Shown here one piece after another: positions 40,474 to 50,516 of a stretch of 64,000 bases of DNA (positions within the stretch are counted from its first letter, which is position 1; the number at the start of each line of letters is the position of its first letter). The notes under the pieces are model-generated. The model was not told the origin of the DNA. It worked only from the letters and a program-made list of their open reading frames with translations, and searched no databases. A program made the translations under genes and the position numbers. This DNA comes from Novosphingobium album (ex Liu et al. 2023). Its GTDB lineage: Bacteria; Pseudomonadota; Alphaproteobacteria; Sphingomonadales; Sphingomonadaceae. The stretch covers positions 1 to 64,000 of the forward strand of contig NZ_JARESE010000073.1 of NCBI RefSeq assembly GCF_029076845.1. Direction: 5' to 3'.

Positions 40474-40860
40474 GCGTGTCCTATCCTTACATCGGGTGGG
40501 CTGAGGCACGTTGAAGGACGCGCGAAAAGCACGGCCGGCCCGCAGACCGGGCGCGCATAGCGACGATTGTGACGGGATGCAAGGCAGGCGGGACATGCCG
40601 GGGACAACCCCGTTTGGCGGGCACGTTTCGGCTTTGAAAGCAAGCGGCGGGACGCGAAGCGGCCGGCACCGCGCTAGGCAGTGCCGGTAGCAGGCGGAAA
40701 GGACCGGCCCATGACATATCGAATCGCGCCCGTGCGGCGCGACAGGCGCGAATCCGGCCCCGCCGGGACAGGTGCGGTGTTGGCCGCCGGGCCGAACGCC
40801 TGTATTCCCGCGCACGACCGCGCGAGCGGGCTGGGCCCGGAACTGGCGGGGAGGGATTCG
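40474..40860. other. 387-bp divergent region between atpH and ada
   Basis: This gap should hold the atp operon promoter and the ada promoter. The plus frame of ada stays open from 40681, giving about 60 extra residues that do not resemble Ada. Three GANTC sites occur on the ada side (about 40719, 40750 and 40855). I could not identify convincing -35/-10 pairs or an Ada box, nor any further gene. Confidence 0.4.
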
Positions 40861-41886
40861 ATGACCATCGCCGACGACACCGCCTGGCAAGCTGTCCTGA
40901 AGCGCGATCGCAGCTTCGATGGGCGTTTCGTCACCGGGGTGCATTCCACCGGCATCTATTGCCGCCCGTCGTGCTCGGCCCGCCATCCCCGGCGCGAGAA
41001 CGTGCGCTTCTATGCCTCGGCGCGCGAAGCGCGTGCGGCGGGGCTGCGGCCTTGTATGCGATGCCGCCCGGACGATATCGCTCGTGACGAGGCCGCGCTC
41101 GCCCGGGCGATCGCCCTGATCCGCGCCAGCGAGGAGGCGATCCCGCTGGACGTGCTGGCCGGGGCGGCCGGCTATAGCCCGGCGCATTTCCAGCGCCTGT
41201 TCAAGCGCGCGGTGGGCCTGTCTCCCGCGGGCTATGCGCGGGCGCTGCGCGTCGAGCGCGCGGGCGCGGCGCTGAGCGCAGGCGCGAGCGTGACCGAGGC
41301 GGTCTATGCCGCCGGGTTCGGCGCGCCATCCCGGTTCTATGAAGCTAGCGAAGGGAGAATGGGCATGGCGCCATCGGCATGGCGTGACGGGGGGCGGGGC
41401 GTGACGATCCGCTGGGCGGTGGTTCCTACCACGCTGGGCGACATGCTGGTCGCCGCGACCGGGAAGGGCGTGTGCCGCCTTTCGTTCGACGAGGATCGCG
41501 ACGAGCTGGCCCGACGTTTTCCCCATGCCGAACTGGTGGCGGGCGGCGACGCTTTCGCCGCACTGCTGGCCGATGTGATCACGGCGGTGGAACAGCCCGG
41601 CGATTCCCGCGCGATCCCGCTCGACGTGCAGGGCACCGCCTTTCAGGAAGCGGTCTGGCGCGAGCTGCGGCGTATCCCGCCCGGCGAGACGCGCAGCTAT
41701 GCCCAGATCGCCGCCGCCGTGGGCAAACCCGGCGCGGTGCGCGCGGCCGGTTCGGCCAACGGGGCCAACAATGTCGCGGTGCTGATCCCCTGCCACCGCG
41801 TGATCCGCACCGACGGCACGCTGGGCGGCTATGCCTATGGCCTCGACATCAAGCGCGAACTGTTGCGGCGGGAAGGCGGGAGTTAG
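40861..41886 (+). CDS. ada: Ada: DNA-alkylation sensor, AraC-type activator and O6-methylguanine methyltransferase
   Basis: The 341-residue three-part protein starts with an Ada zinc domain (C34, C38, C65, C68 in [14 protein letters not shown] and [10 protein letters not shown]; one cysteine accepts methyl from phosphotriesters). An AraC-like helix-turn-helix follows ([20 protein letters not shown], about 95-180). The C-terminal MGMT domain has the acceptor C311 in [13 protein letters not shown]. Methylated Ada activates alkylation-repair genes. ATG 40861 has GGGGAGGG upstream. No alkB or alkA adjoins it; its stop overlaps the convergent peptidase gene by a few bases. Confidence 0.95.
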   Translation: MTIADDTAWQAVLKRDRSFDGRFVTGVHSTGIYCRPSCSARHPRRENVRFYASAREARAAGLRPCMRCRPDDIARDEAALARAIALIRASEEAIPLDVLAGAAGYSPAHFQRLFKRAVGLSPAGYARALRVERAGAALSAGASVTEAVYAAGFGAPSRFYEASEGRMGMAPSAWRDGGRGVTIRWAVVPTTLGDMLVAATGKGVCRLSFDEDRDELARRFPHAELVAGGDAFAALLADVITAVEQPGDSRAIPLDVQGTAFQEAVWRELRRIPPGETRSYAQIAAAVGKPGAVRAAGSANGANNVAVLIPCHRVIRTDGTLGGYAYGLDIKRELLRREGGS

Positions 41887-43346
41887 TTCGGCCTTTCAGG
41901 CGCGTTGGCGAAGAGCCGGCGCATGTTGCCAATGGTTTCGAGCGCCTTGCGGCCGACATCGCCGCCGTGGGGATCATAGGCCATGACCTTGGCCACGGCT
42001 TCGGCTTCGTCGAACCGGCGCTGCGCGGCCAGCGCGAAGGCATGGGCCAGCCGCACTTCGCTTGATTCGGGCGCCAGCGCGAAGGCATGGGCGATGCTGG
42101 CGAACAGTTCGGGAGTGGGCGGCACGCCCAGTCGCGTCATGATCCGATAGCGCGTGACCGCGATATAGGGATCGTCCGGGCCAAGCCGGGCGGCGCGGGC
42201 CAATTCGTCCAGGATCGTGTCGCGCGGGGCCCCGCGCGCGGCCAGCAGATCGGCGCGCAGCAGGTGGCCGCGCGCATGGTCCGGTGCCAATGCGACCAGC
42301 CGGTCGGCCAGCGCCTCGGCCGCGATCGCGCCGCCATCGCGGGCCCGCTCGGCCAGCGCGAGCTGATAGAGTACGGCCGGATCGTTCGGGAATCGCGTGG
42401 CGAGCCCCGCCAGCGCCGCGCGCGTCGCTTCGGCATCGCGGCCGGTGCGGCGCGCCAGTTCAAGCTCCACCAGCGCGGATGCGGGGCCATCCAGCGCGGT
42501 GATCTCGGGCGGGGCCGGCGGCGCGACCGGGCCGGGCGATGGCGTGACCGGCAAGGGGCGGGCGGCATAGGCGGCGAAGGCCCGGTCCAGCGCGGCCGGA
42601 CTGCCCAGCCGCGCGGCGGCGGCCCCTGGCGCTTCACCGGCGGCGATCGCGGCGAGATAGGTCTTCAGCGCGGCGGACCGGGCGGGATCGGATTCGAGCA
42701 TGTGCGCCAGCAGCCACGCGCGCGCATAGAAATCGCGCGGGTCTTTCGTGGCTTTGGCCGGCATCTCGCCCGCCAGCATCGGCGCCAGCGGCGCGGCGGC
42801 ACCGCGCGCGCGACGCAGGCGCCGGCCGGGCGGCGTGCCCATTGTCCAGCTTCCATCGGGCGCGAACGTCACGGTCGAAAGATATTCGGCCAGCCCCTCG
42901 CGATACCACGCCGGCCAGGGCGCGGTCAGGTGGCGGTACATGAAGTGGTGGGTATATTCGTGGAACAGCGTCATCTGGCCGGAAAGGCGCTTGCCGCCCC
43001 GGTCCGCCGCGCGGTTGGCGATGGCGAAGCTGCCCTCGCTCACCGGGCTGTAGAACCCGGCGACATGATCGCGATCGAGCAGGCGGGAGACCGAGCCGGC
43101 CTTGGCCAGCAGATAGATCGTCAGCGGATTGGGCCGGGGCTCGGCCCGGATCGCGAAGCGTTCGCGCAAAACGGCATCGAAGCGTTCGAGATTCTCGGCA
43201 AAGGCGCGCAAGTCGGCCGGATCGCCCTCGCTATAGATGATGAACTCAGCGGTCGTCGCCCTGTACCAGCCGGCGGCATGGGCCGGGACGGCGCAGGCCA
43301 GCAGGGCGGCCAGCGCCAGGAGGAAGCGAAAGGCGGGGCGAAGCAT
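41883..43346 (-). CDS. Secreted peptidase MA-like protein with TPR-like C-terminus
   Basis: The 487-residue protein has a cleavable signal peptide ([19 protein letters not shown]). Residues about 20-270 form a gluzincin-like domain with zinc motif [14 protein letters not shown] and the downstream Glu in [12 protein letters not shown], as in the peptidase MA-like family. After a Pro-rich linker ([15 protein letters not shown]) come several TPR-like repeats (residues about 305-475). It is probably periplasmic; the substrate is unknown. [10 protein letters not shown] has AAGGA 8 nt upstream. A longer frame to 43514 would overlap the CPBP gene start. Confidence 0.85.
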   Translation of the reverse strand: MLRPAFRFLLALAALLACAVPAHAAGWYRATTAEFIIYSEGDPADLRAFAENLERFDAVLRERFAIRAEPRPNPLTIYLLAKAGSVSRLLDRDHVAGFYSPVSEGSFAIANRAADRGGKRLSGQMTLFHEYTHHFMYRHLTAPWPAWYREGLAEYLSTVTFAPDGSWTMGTPPGRRLRRARGAAAPLAPMLAGEMPAKATKDPRDFYARAWLLAHMLESDPARSAALKTYLAAIAAGEAPGAAAARLGSPAALDRAFAAYAARPLPVTPSPGPVAPPAPPEITALDGPASALVELELARRTGRDAEATRAALAGLATRFPNDPAVLYQLALAERARDGGAIAAEALADRLVALAPDHARGHLLRADLLAARGAPRDTILDELARAARLGPDDPYIAVTRYRIMTRLGVPPTPELFASIAHAFALAPESSEVRLAHAFALAAQRRFDEAEAVAKVMAYDPHGGDVGRKALETIGNMRRLFANAPERPN

Positions 43347-43464
43347 CACTGCTTCCTTAGCGAGATTGCGCCGCTTCGCCAGTGGCGCAAGCCGCTGAAT
43401 TCCCGTCGACAGCACAGGCGGGGCGGGGATAAGCAGCACGACTGGCCGGAAAGGAGACAAGGCG

Positions 43465-44352
43465 ATGACGCAGCTTGGCGAGACGCGCGAACCGGGCCGC
43501 TTGCGGCGCTTCATCGCTTATCCGCTGACGCTGATGGTGATTGGCGCGGCCATGGTGATCGGCGCGCTGGTGATCGTCTCGATCGGGATCAACCTGTTCG
43601 ACATCGGCAGGAATTCTCCCCTTGGAGCCTTGCGCGGGCTGGCGGCGGGGCTTGCCCCCGTGCTGGCCTATGCGGTGTTCGGGCGTTGGGTGGAGCGCGG
43701 GCCGAATCGTGAATTCGCCACGCCTGGCGCGGCGCGCGAGCTGGGGCTGGGCCTGCTGCTGGGCTTCGTTCTGATGGTGGGGTCGGCCGGGCTGGTCGCG
43801 CTGCTGGGCGGCTTTCGCATCGAAGGCGTGCTGGGCCTGGGCAACTTCTGGACGATGCTGGGCGTGGCGCTTTATTCCGGCCCGTTCGAGGAGACGCTGT
43901 TCCGCGCGGTCATCCTGCGCCAGCTTGAACGGGTGGTCGGCACGTTCTGGGCCCTGGCGGCGACGGCGGCGTTCTTCGGCTTTGCGCATCTGGCCAACCC
44001 GAACGCCACGTTTTTCGCCGGCTTCGCGATCATGATGGAGGCCGGCATCCTGCTGGGCGCGGCCTATCTGCTGACGCGGCGGCTGTGGCTGGCGATCGGG
44101 GTGCATTCGGCATGGAACTTCACGCAAGGCTGGCTGCTGTCGATCCCGGTTTCGGGAACCGGCCCCTCGCCGGGCCTGCTGGTCACCAGCCGGACCGGGC
44201 CCGAATGGCTGACTGGCGGGGATTTCGGGCTGGAAGCATCCGTCGTCACGCTGGTGGTGGCGACGCTGGCGGGGCTGGCGATGCTGCGCCGCGCCTGGCA
44301 GCGCGGGGAATTCGTGGCGCCGCGCTGGCAGCGGAATCAGACGAAGCTGTAG
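43465..44352 (+). CDS. CPBP family intramembrane glutamic endopeptidase
   Basis: The 295-residue protein has seven to eight transmembrane helices. The CPBP (Abi/Rce1-like) motifs are present: PFEETLFRAVILRQLE (EExxxR) near residue 138, FFGFAHLANPN and HSAWNFTQGWLLS. Members cleave within membranes, for example on prenylated or small membrane proteins, and some are tied to self-immunity; no target is known here. AAGGAG lies 8 nt before the ATG. Its 3' end overlaps priA by 16 bp, convergently. Confidence 0.88.
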   Translation: MTQLGETREPGRLRRFIAYPLTLMVIGAAMVIGALVIVSIGINLFDIGRNSPLGALRGLAAGLAPVLAYAVFGRWVERGPNREFATPGAARELGLGLLLGFVLMVGSAGLVALLGGFRIEGVLGLGNFWTMLGVALYSGPFEETLFRAVILRQLERVVGTFWALAATAAFFGFAHLANPNATFFAGFAIMMEAGILLGAAYLLTRRLWLAIGVHSAWNFTQGWLLSIPVSGTGPSPGLLVTSRTGPEWLTGGDFGLEASVVTLVVATLAGLAMLRRAWQRGEFVAPRWQRNQTKL

Positions 44353-46502
44353 GGGTCGATATCGATATTCACCCGCACGCCTTGCGGGAAAGTCAGCGCG
44401 TCGAGCCATTCGCGGATCACGCGCTGCAATTCGGCGCTGCGCCGCGCATTGATCAGCAGGCGATAGCGATAGCGGCCGCGCAGCAGCGCCATCGGCGCGG
44501 GCGCGGGGCCCAGCACCATGATATCGGGGTGATCGGGCCGGGTGCCACCGATCGCGCGCGCGGCCATCTGCGCTTCGGCCTGGTCTTCGGACGAGACGAT
44601 GATCGCCGCCCAGCGGCCGAACGGAGGCGCGCCCGCCTCGCGCCGCGCCTGCGCCTCGGCATCGTAGAAGGCATCGCGGTCCCCGGCGGCGAGCGCGGCG
44701 ATCACCGGCGCTTCGGGATGGCGCGTCTGGATCAGCACCTCGCCCGGCTTCTCGCCGCGCCCGGCGCGCCCGGCGACTTGCGCGACTTGCTGGTAAGTGC
44801 GCTCGGCCGCGCGCAAGTCTCCGCCTTCGAGGCCAAGATCGGCATCGACCACGCCCACCAGCGTCAGTTCGGGAAAATGATACCCCTTGGTGACGAGCTG
44901 GGTGCCGATGATGACGTCGATCGCGCCTTCCTCGGCCGCCGCCACGAAAGCGCCGATCGCCTCGGGCGTGTTGAGCGTGTCCGACGTCACGACGGCGACG
45001 CGCGCTTCGGGCAGGATCTCCGCCACTTCGTCGGCGATCCGCTCGACCCCCGGTCCGCAGGCTACCAGGCAATCGCCGGTGCCGCATTCGGGGCAGACCT
45101 CGGGCACGGGCACTTCGTGGCCGCAATGGTGGCAGGCGAGCCGTCCCGAAAAGCGGTGCTCCACCAGCCAGGCGGTGCAGTTGGGGCACTGGAAGCGATA
45201 GCCGCAATGGCGGCACAGCGTCAGCGGCGCATAGCCGCGCCGGTTGAGGAACAGCAGCGACTGCTCGCCGCGCGCCAGCCGCTGCTTCATCCCCTCGACC
45301 AGCCGGGGCGCCAGCCAGCGGCCGCGCTCGGGCACTTCGGCGCGCAAGTCCACCACCGAGATCTCGGGCAGGGTCGCGCCGCCGAACCGATCGGGCAGGG
45401 CGATCCGGCGATAGACGCCCGCTTCGGCCAGCTGCATCGATTCGAGCGCGGGCGTGGCGCTGGCCAGGATCACCGGCACGCTTTCGAACCGCGCGCGGAT
45501 CACCGCGACATCGCGCGCGTTATAGCGCACGCCGTCATCCTGCTTGAACGAGACCTCGTGCGCTTCATCAACCACGATCAGCCCCAGGTTGGCATAAGGC
45601 AGGAACAGCGCCGAGCGCGCGCCGACCACCACTTGCGCCTGCCCCTGCACGATCGCGCGCCACGCCCGGCGCCGTTCGCTCGATTTCAGCGAGCTGTGCC
45701 ACAGCACCGGCGGCACGCCGAAGCGATGCTCGAAGCGGCGCAGGAAATTCTCGGTCAGCGCGATCTCGGGCAGCAGCACCAGCACTTGCCGCCCCAGTTG
45801 CAGCGCCTCGGCGATGGCTTCGAAATAGCACTCGGTCTTGCCCGATCCGGTGACGCCGTCGAGCAGGAAGGGCGCGAAGGCGTGGCCGCGCGTCGCGGCG
45901 ATGAAGGCGTCGGCGGCGGCCTGCTGGTCGGGATTGAGATCGGGCGCGGCGAAATCGGGCAGGGCGGCGGGATAGGGCCGGTCAAGATCGACCGTCACCG
46001 GCTCCAGGATGCCCGCGCCGACCATGCCGCGCAGCACGCCTTCGGACACGCCGGCCAGCTCGGCCAGCTCGCGGATCGTCGCCTGCTCGCCCTGCAGGGC
46101 ATCGAGCGCGGCGGCGCGCTGCGGCGTCATCCGCGTGGGTTCCTCGCCGGTCAGGCGGTATTCGGTGGTGGTGGTGCCGCCGCGCAGCGCCGCGCTCGAT
46201 GCCAGCGCCATGCGCGCCACCGCCGACATCGGCGCACAGTAATAGTCGGCGGTCCATTCGATCAGCCGGCGCAGCTCGGCGCGCAGGGGTGGCACTGGCA
46301 GCACTTCGAGCAGCGGCCGCAGCTTCGCGTCGGGCACTTCCTTGGCCTTCAGGCGTTCCGCTTCCCACACGATGCCCAGAACCTGGCGCGGCCCCAGCGG
46401 CGCGATCACGACCGAGCCGAATTCGATCGCCATCCCTTCGGGCAGGCGATAGTCAAGAACGCCAAGCGCGGCGTTGAATACGAGGAGTCGGACGCGTTTC
46501 AT
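44337..46502 (-). CDS. priA: Primosomal protein N' (replication restart helicase)
   Basis: The 721-residue superfamily 2 helicase reloads DnaB at stalled forks. It has the 3'-DNA-binding N-terminal domain (KRVRLLVFNAALGVLDYRL), Walker A LLDGVTGSGKTECYFEA, DEAH in LIVVDEAHEVSFKQDDG and the zinc-binding insert LCRHCGYRFQCPNC followed by CHHCGHEVPVPEVCPECG. The frame extends upstream of 46502, but that part overlaps the divergent DUF4197 gene; an ATG at 46514 is a second possible start. Confidence 0.95.
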   Translation of the reverse strand: MKRVRLLVFNAALGVLDYRLPEGMAIEFGSVVIAPLGPRQVLGIVWEAERLKAKEVPDAKLRPLLEVLPVPPLRAELRRLIEWTADYYCAPMSAVARMALASSAALRGGTTTTEYRLTGEEPTRMTPQRAAALDALQGEQATIRELAELAGVSEGVLRGMVGAGILEPVTVDLDRPYPAALPDFAAPDLNPDQQAAADAFIAATRGHAFAPFLLDGVTGSGKTECYFEAIAEALQLGRQVLVLLPEIALTENFLRRFEHRFGVPPVLWHSSLKSSERRRAWRAIVQGQAQVVVGARSALFLPYANLGLIVVDEAHEVSFKQDDGVRYNARDVAVIRARFESVPVILASATPALESMQLAEAGVYRRIALPDRFGGATLPEISVVDLRAEVPERGRWLAPRLVEGMKQRLARGEQSLLFLNRRGYAPLTLCRHCGYRFQCPNCTAWLVEHRFSGRLACHHCGHEVPVPEVCPECGTGDCLVACGPGVERIADEVAEILPEARVAVVTSDTLNTPEAIGAFVAAAEEGAIDVIIGTQLVTKGYHFPELTLVGVVDADLGLEGGDLRAAERTYQQVAQVAGRAGRGEKPGEVLIQTRHPEAPVIAALAAGDRDAFYDAEAQARREAGAPPFGRWAAIIVSSEDQAEAQMAARAIGGTRPDHPDIMVLGPAPAPMALLRGRYRYRLLINARRSAELQRVIREWLDALTFPQGVRVNIDIDPYSFV

Positions 46503-46552
46503 CGAGGGGCGCATATAGGCATCTGGGGAAACTCTCGGAAAGGACTTGGGGC

Positions 46553-47257
46553 ATGTTGATTTCGCAAGCGGACGCGGTGGCCGGCACGCTTCTGGCCCGG
46601 CGCCGGTTCCTGCTGGGCGCGGCGGCCGTTTCGGGCCTGCTGGCCTTGCCGGGCTGCGCGACGATGGGCGGGCAGATGAGCTATACCGAAGCGGTGCGGC
46701 ATCTGCTGGAACTGGCAACGCGCAATGCCTTCGCCCGCCTGACCGCCCCTGACGGCTTCTGGACCAGCGCGGTCGCGCGGGTGAACATGCCCACGCTGTT
46801 CGGCAAGCGCGGCGGCATCATCCAGGGCATCCTCACTTCCGACATGTTCCGGGAAAAGCTGCAGCACCAGCTCAACCGCTTTGCCGAGGACGGAGCGAGG
46901 AAGGCCGCGCCGCTGGTGGCCGATACCGTGCGCACGATCGGCATCGCCAATGCCATGGCGCTGCTCAAGGGCGAGCCGACCGCCGCGACCACGTTCCTGC
47001 GCAACCAGATGGGCCCGGCGCTGGTCAACGCGATGATCCCCGAGCTGGACCGGGTGATGCGCGTGGCCGACGATCCGATCGTCAACCAGGCGATCTCCGC
47101 GCTTGCCGGCGTCAACATCGGCGATGCCGCGCACGCGCTGGCGCTGGAGGCGGACAATGCCATCTGGTACGAGATCGGCGCGGCCGAGGCGGATATCCGC
47201 CGCAACCCCGAAAGCACCAACGATCCGCTGCTGATCGCCGCGCTGAAGGCGCTGTGA
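46553..47257 (+). CDS. DUF4197 lipoprotein with twin-arginine-type signal
   Basis: The 234-residue protein has a signal with [20 protein letters not shown] followed by Cys, joining a twin-arginine start to a lipobox (LPGC), so it may be exported folded and lipidated. The mature part (for example [37 protein letters not shown], helical throughout) fits DUF4197, a family of unknown function. It is divergent from priA, with a 50-bp gap. No partner genes suggest a role. Confidence 0.83.
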   Translation: MLISQADAVAGTLLARRRFLLGAAAVSGLLALPGCATMGGQMSYTEAVRHLLELATRNAFARLTAPDGFWTSAVARVNMPTLFGKRGGIIQGILTSDMFREKLQHQLNRFAEDGARKAAPLVADTVRTIGIANAMALLKGEPTAATTFLRNQMGPALVNAMIPELDRVMRVADDPIVNQAISALAGVNIGDAAHALALEADNAIWYEIGAAEADIRRNPESTNDPLLIAALKAL

Positions 47258-47276
47258 GGTTGATCCCTTATGGCGC

Positions 47277-47342
47277 GATTCAGCCCGGTTGAATCAGATT
47301 CTGGCGACAGACGGCGGCCTTGCCTATAGCGGGGCCAGAATC
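47277..47342 (+). promoter_or_regulatory. Candidate promoter with four GANTC sites upstream of the transaldolase-like gene
   Basis: GANTC sites lie at 47277-47281, 47291-47295, 47297-47301 and 47338-47342. Between the third and fourth, TGGCGA (47302-47307) and TATAGC (47325-47330) with a 17-bp spacer form a possible promoter. About 0.4 GANTC sites would be expected in the 115-bp gap at this GC content. Control by CcrM methylation is inferred. Confidence 0.45.
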
Positions 47343-47372
47343 GCCCAAGACAGATCGCCACAGGAAACCATA

Positions 47373-48023
47373 ATGAAGTTCTTCGTCGATACCGCAGACA
47401 CGCAGGAAATCGCCGATCTGGCCGAAACCGGCCTGCTCGACGGCGTCACCACCAATCCCTCGCTGATCCACAAGTCGGGCCGCGACTTCATGGAAGTGAC
47501 GAAGGAGATCTGCGGCCTGGTCCATGGCCCGGTTTCGGCCGAAGTGGTGGCGCTCGATCACGAAGGCATGATGCGCGAGGCCGAAGTGCTGCGCCGGATC
47601 GCCGACAACGTATGCATCAAGGTACCGCTGACGATCGACGGCCTGAAGACCTGCAAGAAGCTGACCGGCGATGGCACCATGGTCAACGTCACGCTGTGCT
47701 TTTCGGCCAACCAGGCGCTGCTCGCGGCCAAGGCCGGGGCGACGTTCATCTCGCCTTTCGTCGGCCGGCATGACGACAACGGGTTCGACGGGATGGACCT
47801 GATCCGCGACATCCGCCTGATCTATGACAACTACGCCTTCGAGACCGAGATCCTCGTCGCCTCGATCCGCCATTCGATCCACGTGCTGGAAAGCGCGAAG
47901 ATCGGCGCCGATGTCGCGACGATGCCGCCGGCGGTGATCCGCGGGCTGTTCAGGCACGTGCTGACCGAGAAGGGCATCGAGGCTTTCCTGGCCGACTGGG
48001 CGAAGACCGGCCAGTCGATTTGA
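47373..48023 (+). CDS. Transaldolase-like / fructose-6-phosphate aldolase family protein
   Basis: The 216-residue TIM-barrel enzyme starts [18 protein letters not shown] and has [32 protein letters not shown] (Schiff-base Lys in IKVP), [15 protein letters not shown] and [11 protein letters not shown]. The short single-barrel type includes transaldolase and fructose-6-phosphate aldolase, and these cannot be told apart by eye. It acts in the pentose phosphate pathway or sugar aldol cleavage. ATG 47373 has AGGAAA 6 nt before it. Confidence 0.92.
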   Translation: MKFFVDTADTQEIADLAETGLLDGVTTNPSLIHKSGRDFMEVTKEICGLVHGPVSAEVVALDHEGMMREAEVLRRIADNVCIKVPLTIDGLKTCKKLTGDGTMVNVTLCFSANQALLAAKAGATFISPFVGRHDDNGFDGMDLIRDIRLIYDNYAFETEILVASIRHSIHVLESAKIGADVATMPPAVIRGLFRHVLTEKGIEAFLADWAKTGQSI

Positions 48024-48036
48024 GGCGTTCCGCGAA

Positions 48037-49851
48037 TTGAGCGACGAAACCCCCGCGGACCGTTTCAAGGCCGTGCTTGCCGGCGCCAGCCGGGCGATCG
48101 CGCACGAGCCGGAGATCGAGGTCAACTGGACGGCCGATGCGCCCAGCGCCTCGGGCACGCAGTTTCGCGTGCCGATGCCCGGCCGCAGCCTGCCGCGCGG
48201 CGCGGCGATGGAGGCGCGCGGCTTCGCCGACAGCTTCGCGTTGCGCCTGCGCCATCATAACGAGGCGATGCACACGCGCGGCGCGCCGATGGAGCCGGTC
48301 GCGCGCGCTTGCTACGACGCGGTCGAGCGGGTGCGCTACGAAGCGCTGGGCGCCAACGGCTATGCCGGGATGCGCGGCAATCTGGACGCGGCGATGGACG
48401 TGCGCATGGGGTCGGACCCGATCGCGCGCGCGGCCTCGGCCGGCGAAGTCCCGGTGCAGACCGCGCTGGCGCTGCTGCTGCGCGAACGGTTGACCGGCCA
48501 GCCGGTGCCCGCCGCCGCCGCCCACGGCGTGGCCATGGTGCGCGACTGGATCGAGGCGCGCGCCGGCGGCGATTTCGATGCGCTGGCCCATTCGCTGGGC
48601 GATCAGAAGGCGTTCCAGTCGCTGTCGCTCGACATGCTGCAGCACCTTGAGCTGACGCGGGCCGAGGATATCGAGCAGCAGCCCGACGAAGCCGACGACA
48701 TGGACGGCGACGAGGAGACCGAGGAAGAGGAAGACGGCGACGATTCGGGGCAGCAGCAGGAGCCTTCCGAAATGGCCGCCGAGCCCACCGAGGGCGAGGA
48801 CCAGGGCGAAAGCGAGGCCGAGCGCGAGGCTTCCGACGACATGCAGGAAGCCGACGAGGGGCAGGAAGGCGAGGAAGGCATGTTGCCGGTCCGCCCGAAC
48901 CGGCCCTGGACCGACTTGCCCGACACGTTCAACTACGAAATCTATACCGAGGCTTTCGACGAGATCGTCGCCGCGCCCGACTTGTGCGACGAGGAAGAGC
49001 TGACGCGCCTGCGCGCCTATCTCGACGCGCAGCTCAAGGGGCTGCAAGGCATCGTCACCCGGCTGGCCAACCGCCTGCAGCGCCGGCTGATGGCGCAGCA
49101 GAACCGCTCGTGGGATTTCGATCAGGAAGAAGGGATGCTCGATGCCGCCCGGCTGGCGCGCGTCGTCGTCTCGCCCGGCCAGTCGCTGTCCTACAAGGTT
49201 GAGCGCGATATCGAGTTCAAGGACACCGTCGTCACGCTGCTGATCGACAATTCGGGATCGATGCGCGGGCGGCCGATCTCGATCGCGGCGATCAGCGCCG
49301 ACGTGCTGGCGCGCACGCTGGAACGCTGCGGCGTGAAAGTGGAGATCCTGGGCTTCACCACGCGCGCATGGAAGGGTGGGCAAAGCCGCGAGGCCTGGCT
49401 GGCCGGTGGCAAGCCGCAGCATCCCGGCCGCCTCAACGACTTGCGCCACATCGTCTACAAGCAGGCGGACGAGCCCTGGCGCCGCGCGCGCAAGAACCTG
49501 GGCCTGATGATGCGCGAGGGGCTGCTGAAGGAGAACATCGACGGCGAGGCGCTGCTCTGGGCGCATTCCCGGCTGCTCGCCCGGCCCGAGGACCGCCGCA
49601 TCCTGATGGTGATCTCAGACGGCGCGCCGGTCGACGATTCCACGCTCAGCGTGAACAGCGCCGGCTATCTGGAAGCGCACTTGCGCAAGGTGATCGACTG
49701 GATCGAGCGCCAGTCGCCCGTCCAGCTCGTCGCCATCGGCATCGGCCATGACGTCACGCGCTATTACCGCCGCGCCGTCACCATCATGGATGTCGAGCAA
49801 CTGGGCGGCACGATGATCGAGCAGCTCGCGGGGCTGTTCGAAGAGGAGTGA
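48037..49851 (+). CDS. cobT: Cobaltochelatase subunit CobT
   Basis: The 604-residue protein has an N-terminal helical region, a very acidic centre (residues about 205-285, e.g. [18 protein letters not shown]) and a C-terminal von Willebrand A domain with the MIDAS start [19 protein letters not shown]. CobT acts with the AAA+ CobS and the large CobN to insert cobalt into hydrogenobyrinic acid diamide in aerobic B12 synthesis. TTG 48037 starts it, 13 nt after the aldolase gene. Neither cobS nor cobN is in the window. Confidence 0.93.
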   Translation: MSDETPADRFKAVLAGASRAIAHEPEIEVNWTADAPSASGTQFRVPMPGRSLPRGAAMEARGFADSFALRLRHHNEAMHTRGAPMEPVARACYDAVERVRYEALGANGYAGMRGNLDAAMDVRMGSDPIARAASAGEVPVQTALALLLRERLTGQPVPAAAAHGVAMVRDWIEARAGGDFDALAHSLGDQKAFQSLSLDMLQHLELTRAEDIEQQPDEADDMDGDEETEEEEDGDDSGQQQEPSEMAAEPTEGEDQGESEAEREASDDMQEADEGQEGEEGMLPVRPNRPWTDLPDTFNYEIYTEAFDEIVAAPDLCDEEELTRLRAYLDAQLKGLQGIVTRLANRLQRRLMAQQNRSWDFDQEEGMLDAARLARVVVSPGQSLSYKVERDIEFKDTVVTLLIDNSGSMRGRPISIAAISADVLARTLERCGVKVEILGFTTRAWKGGQSREAWLAGGKPQHPGRLNDLRHIVYKQADEPWRRARKNLGLMMREGLLKENIDGEALLWAHSRLLARPEDRRILMVISDGAPVDDSTLSVNSAGYLEAHLRKVIDWIERQSPVQLVAIGIGHDVTRYYRRAVTIMDVEQLGGTMIEQLAGLFEEE

Positions 49852-49853
49852 GC

Positions 49854-50516
49854 ATGACCGTAGCCGAAGCCGTCGCGGGGCGCCGGGCCATCCGGGCCTA
49901 TCTCGACAAGCCGGTCGATCCGGCCGTGCTACGCCGGGTGATCGCGGCGGCGCAGATGGCGCCTTCGGGCTATAATTTCCAGCCGTGGGAAGGCGTGGTG
50001 CTGACGGGCGAGCCGCTGCGCGAGCTGTCGCGCCGGATGATCGCCGCCGCGCCGCAGGAGCCGGCCGAATACCAGCTCGTGCCCAGGGGGCTGCCGCAGC
50101 TCTACAAGGACCGGCGCGACAGCATCACCGGCCCGCGCATGGATGCCGCCGGCATCGCCCGTGATGACGAGGCGGGCCGGGCCCGCTTGCAGGCGCGCAA
50201 TTTCGCGTTCTTCGGCGCCCCGGCCGCGCTGCTGTGCTTCGTGCCGCGCGTGATGGGGCCGCCGCAATGGTCGGACGTGGGCATGTGGCTGCAGACCATC
50301 ATGCTGCTGCTGCATGGCGATGGGCTGGGCAGTTGCCCGCAGGAATCGCTCTATGTCCACGGGCGGCTGATCAAGCAGTTCGTCGGCGTCAGCGACGAGA
50401 CGCACCTGTTCTTCTGCGGCATGGCCATCGGCCATCCCGATCCGCAAGCGCCGCTCAACCTCTATCCGCGCACGCGCGCGCCGATCGACGAGGTCGTTCG
50501 CTTCCTCGGCGCGTGA
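49854..50516 (+). CDS. Nitroreductase family protein
   Basis: The 220-residue FMN-dependent oxidoreductase shows the N-terminal FMN motif EAVAGRRAIRAYLDKPVD and MAPSGYNFQPWEGVVL, with WSDVGMWLQTIMLLLHGDGL in the dimer core and GMAIGHPD near the end. The family reduces nitroaromatics and quinones with NAD(P)H; the natural substrate is unknown. ATG 49854 has GAGGAG at spacing 5. It follows cobT at once and overlaps the DMT gene by 4 bp (GTGA). Relatives include BluB, but key BluB features were not checked. Confidence 0.88.
   Translation: MTVAEAVAGRRAIRAYLDKPVDPAVLRRVIAAAQMAPSGYNFQPWEGVVLTGEPLRELSRRMIAAAPQEPAEYQLVPRGLPQLYKDRRDSITGPRMDAAGIARDDEAGRARLQARNFAFFGAPAALLCFVPRVMGPPQWSDVGMWLQTIMLLLHGDGLGSCPQESLYVHGRLIKQFVGVSDETHLFFCGMAIGHPDPQAPLNLYPRTRAPIDEVVRFLGA

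Noticed and set aside
40474-41796. Long upstream extension of the atpH frame
   Set aside because: It runs antisense through ada; a GTG with a Shine-Dalgarno sequence at 40473 gives the proper delta subunit N-terminus.
44085-46559. 824-codon plus-strand frame opposite priA
   Set aside because: Mirror-frame artefact of priA, which has full helicase motifs on the other strand.
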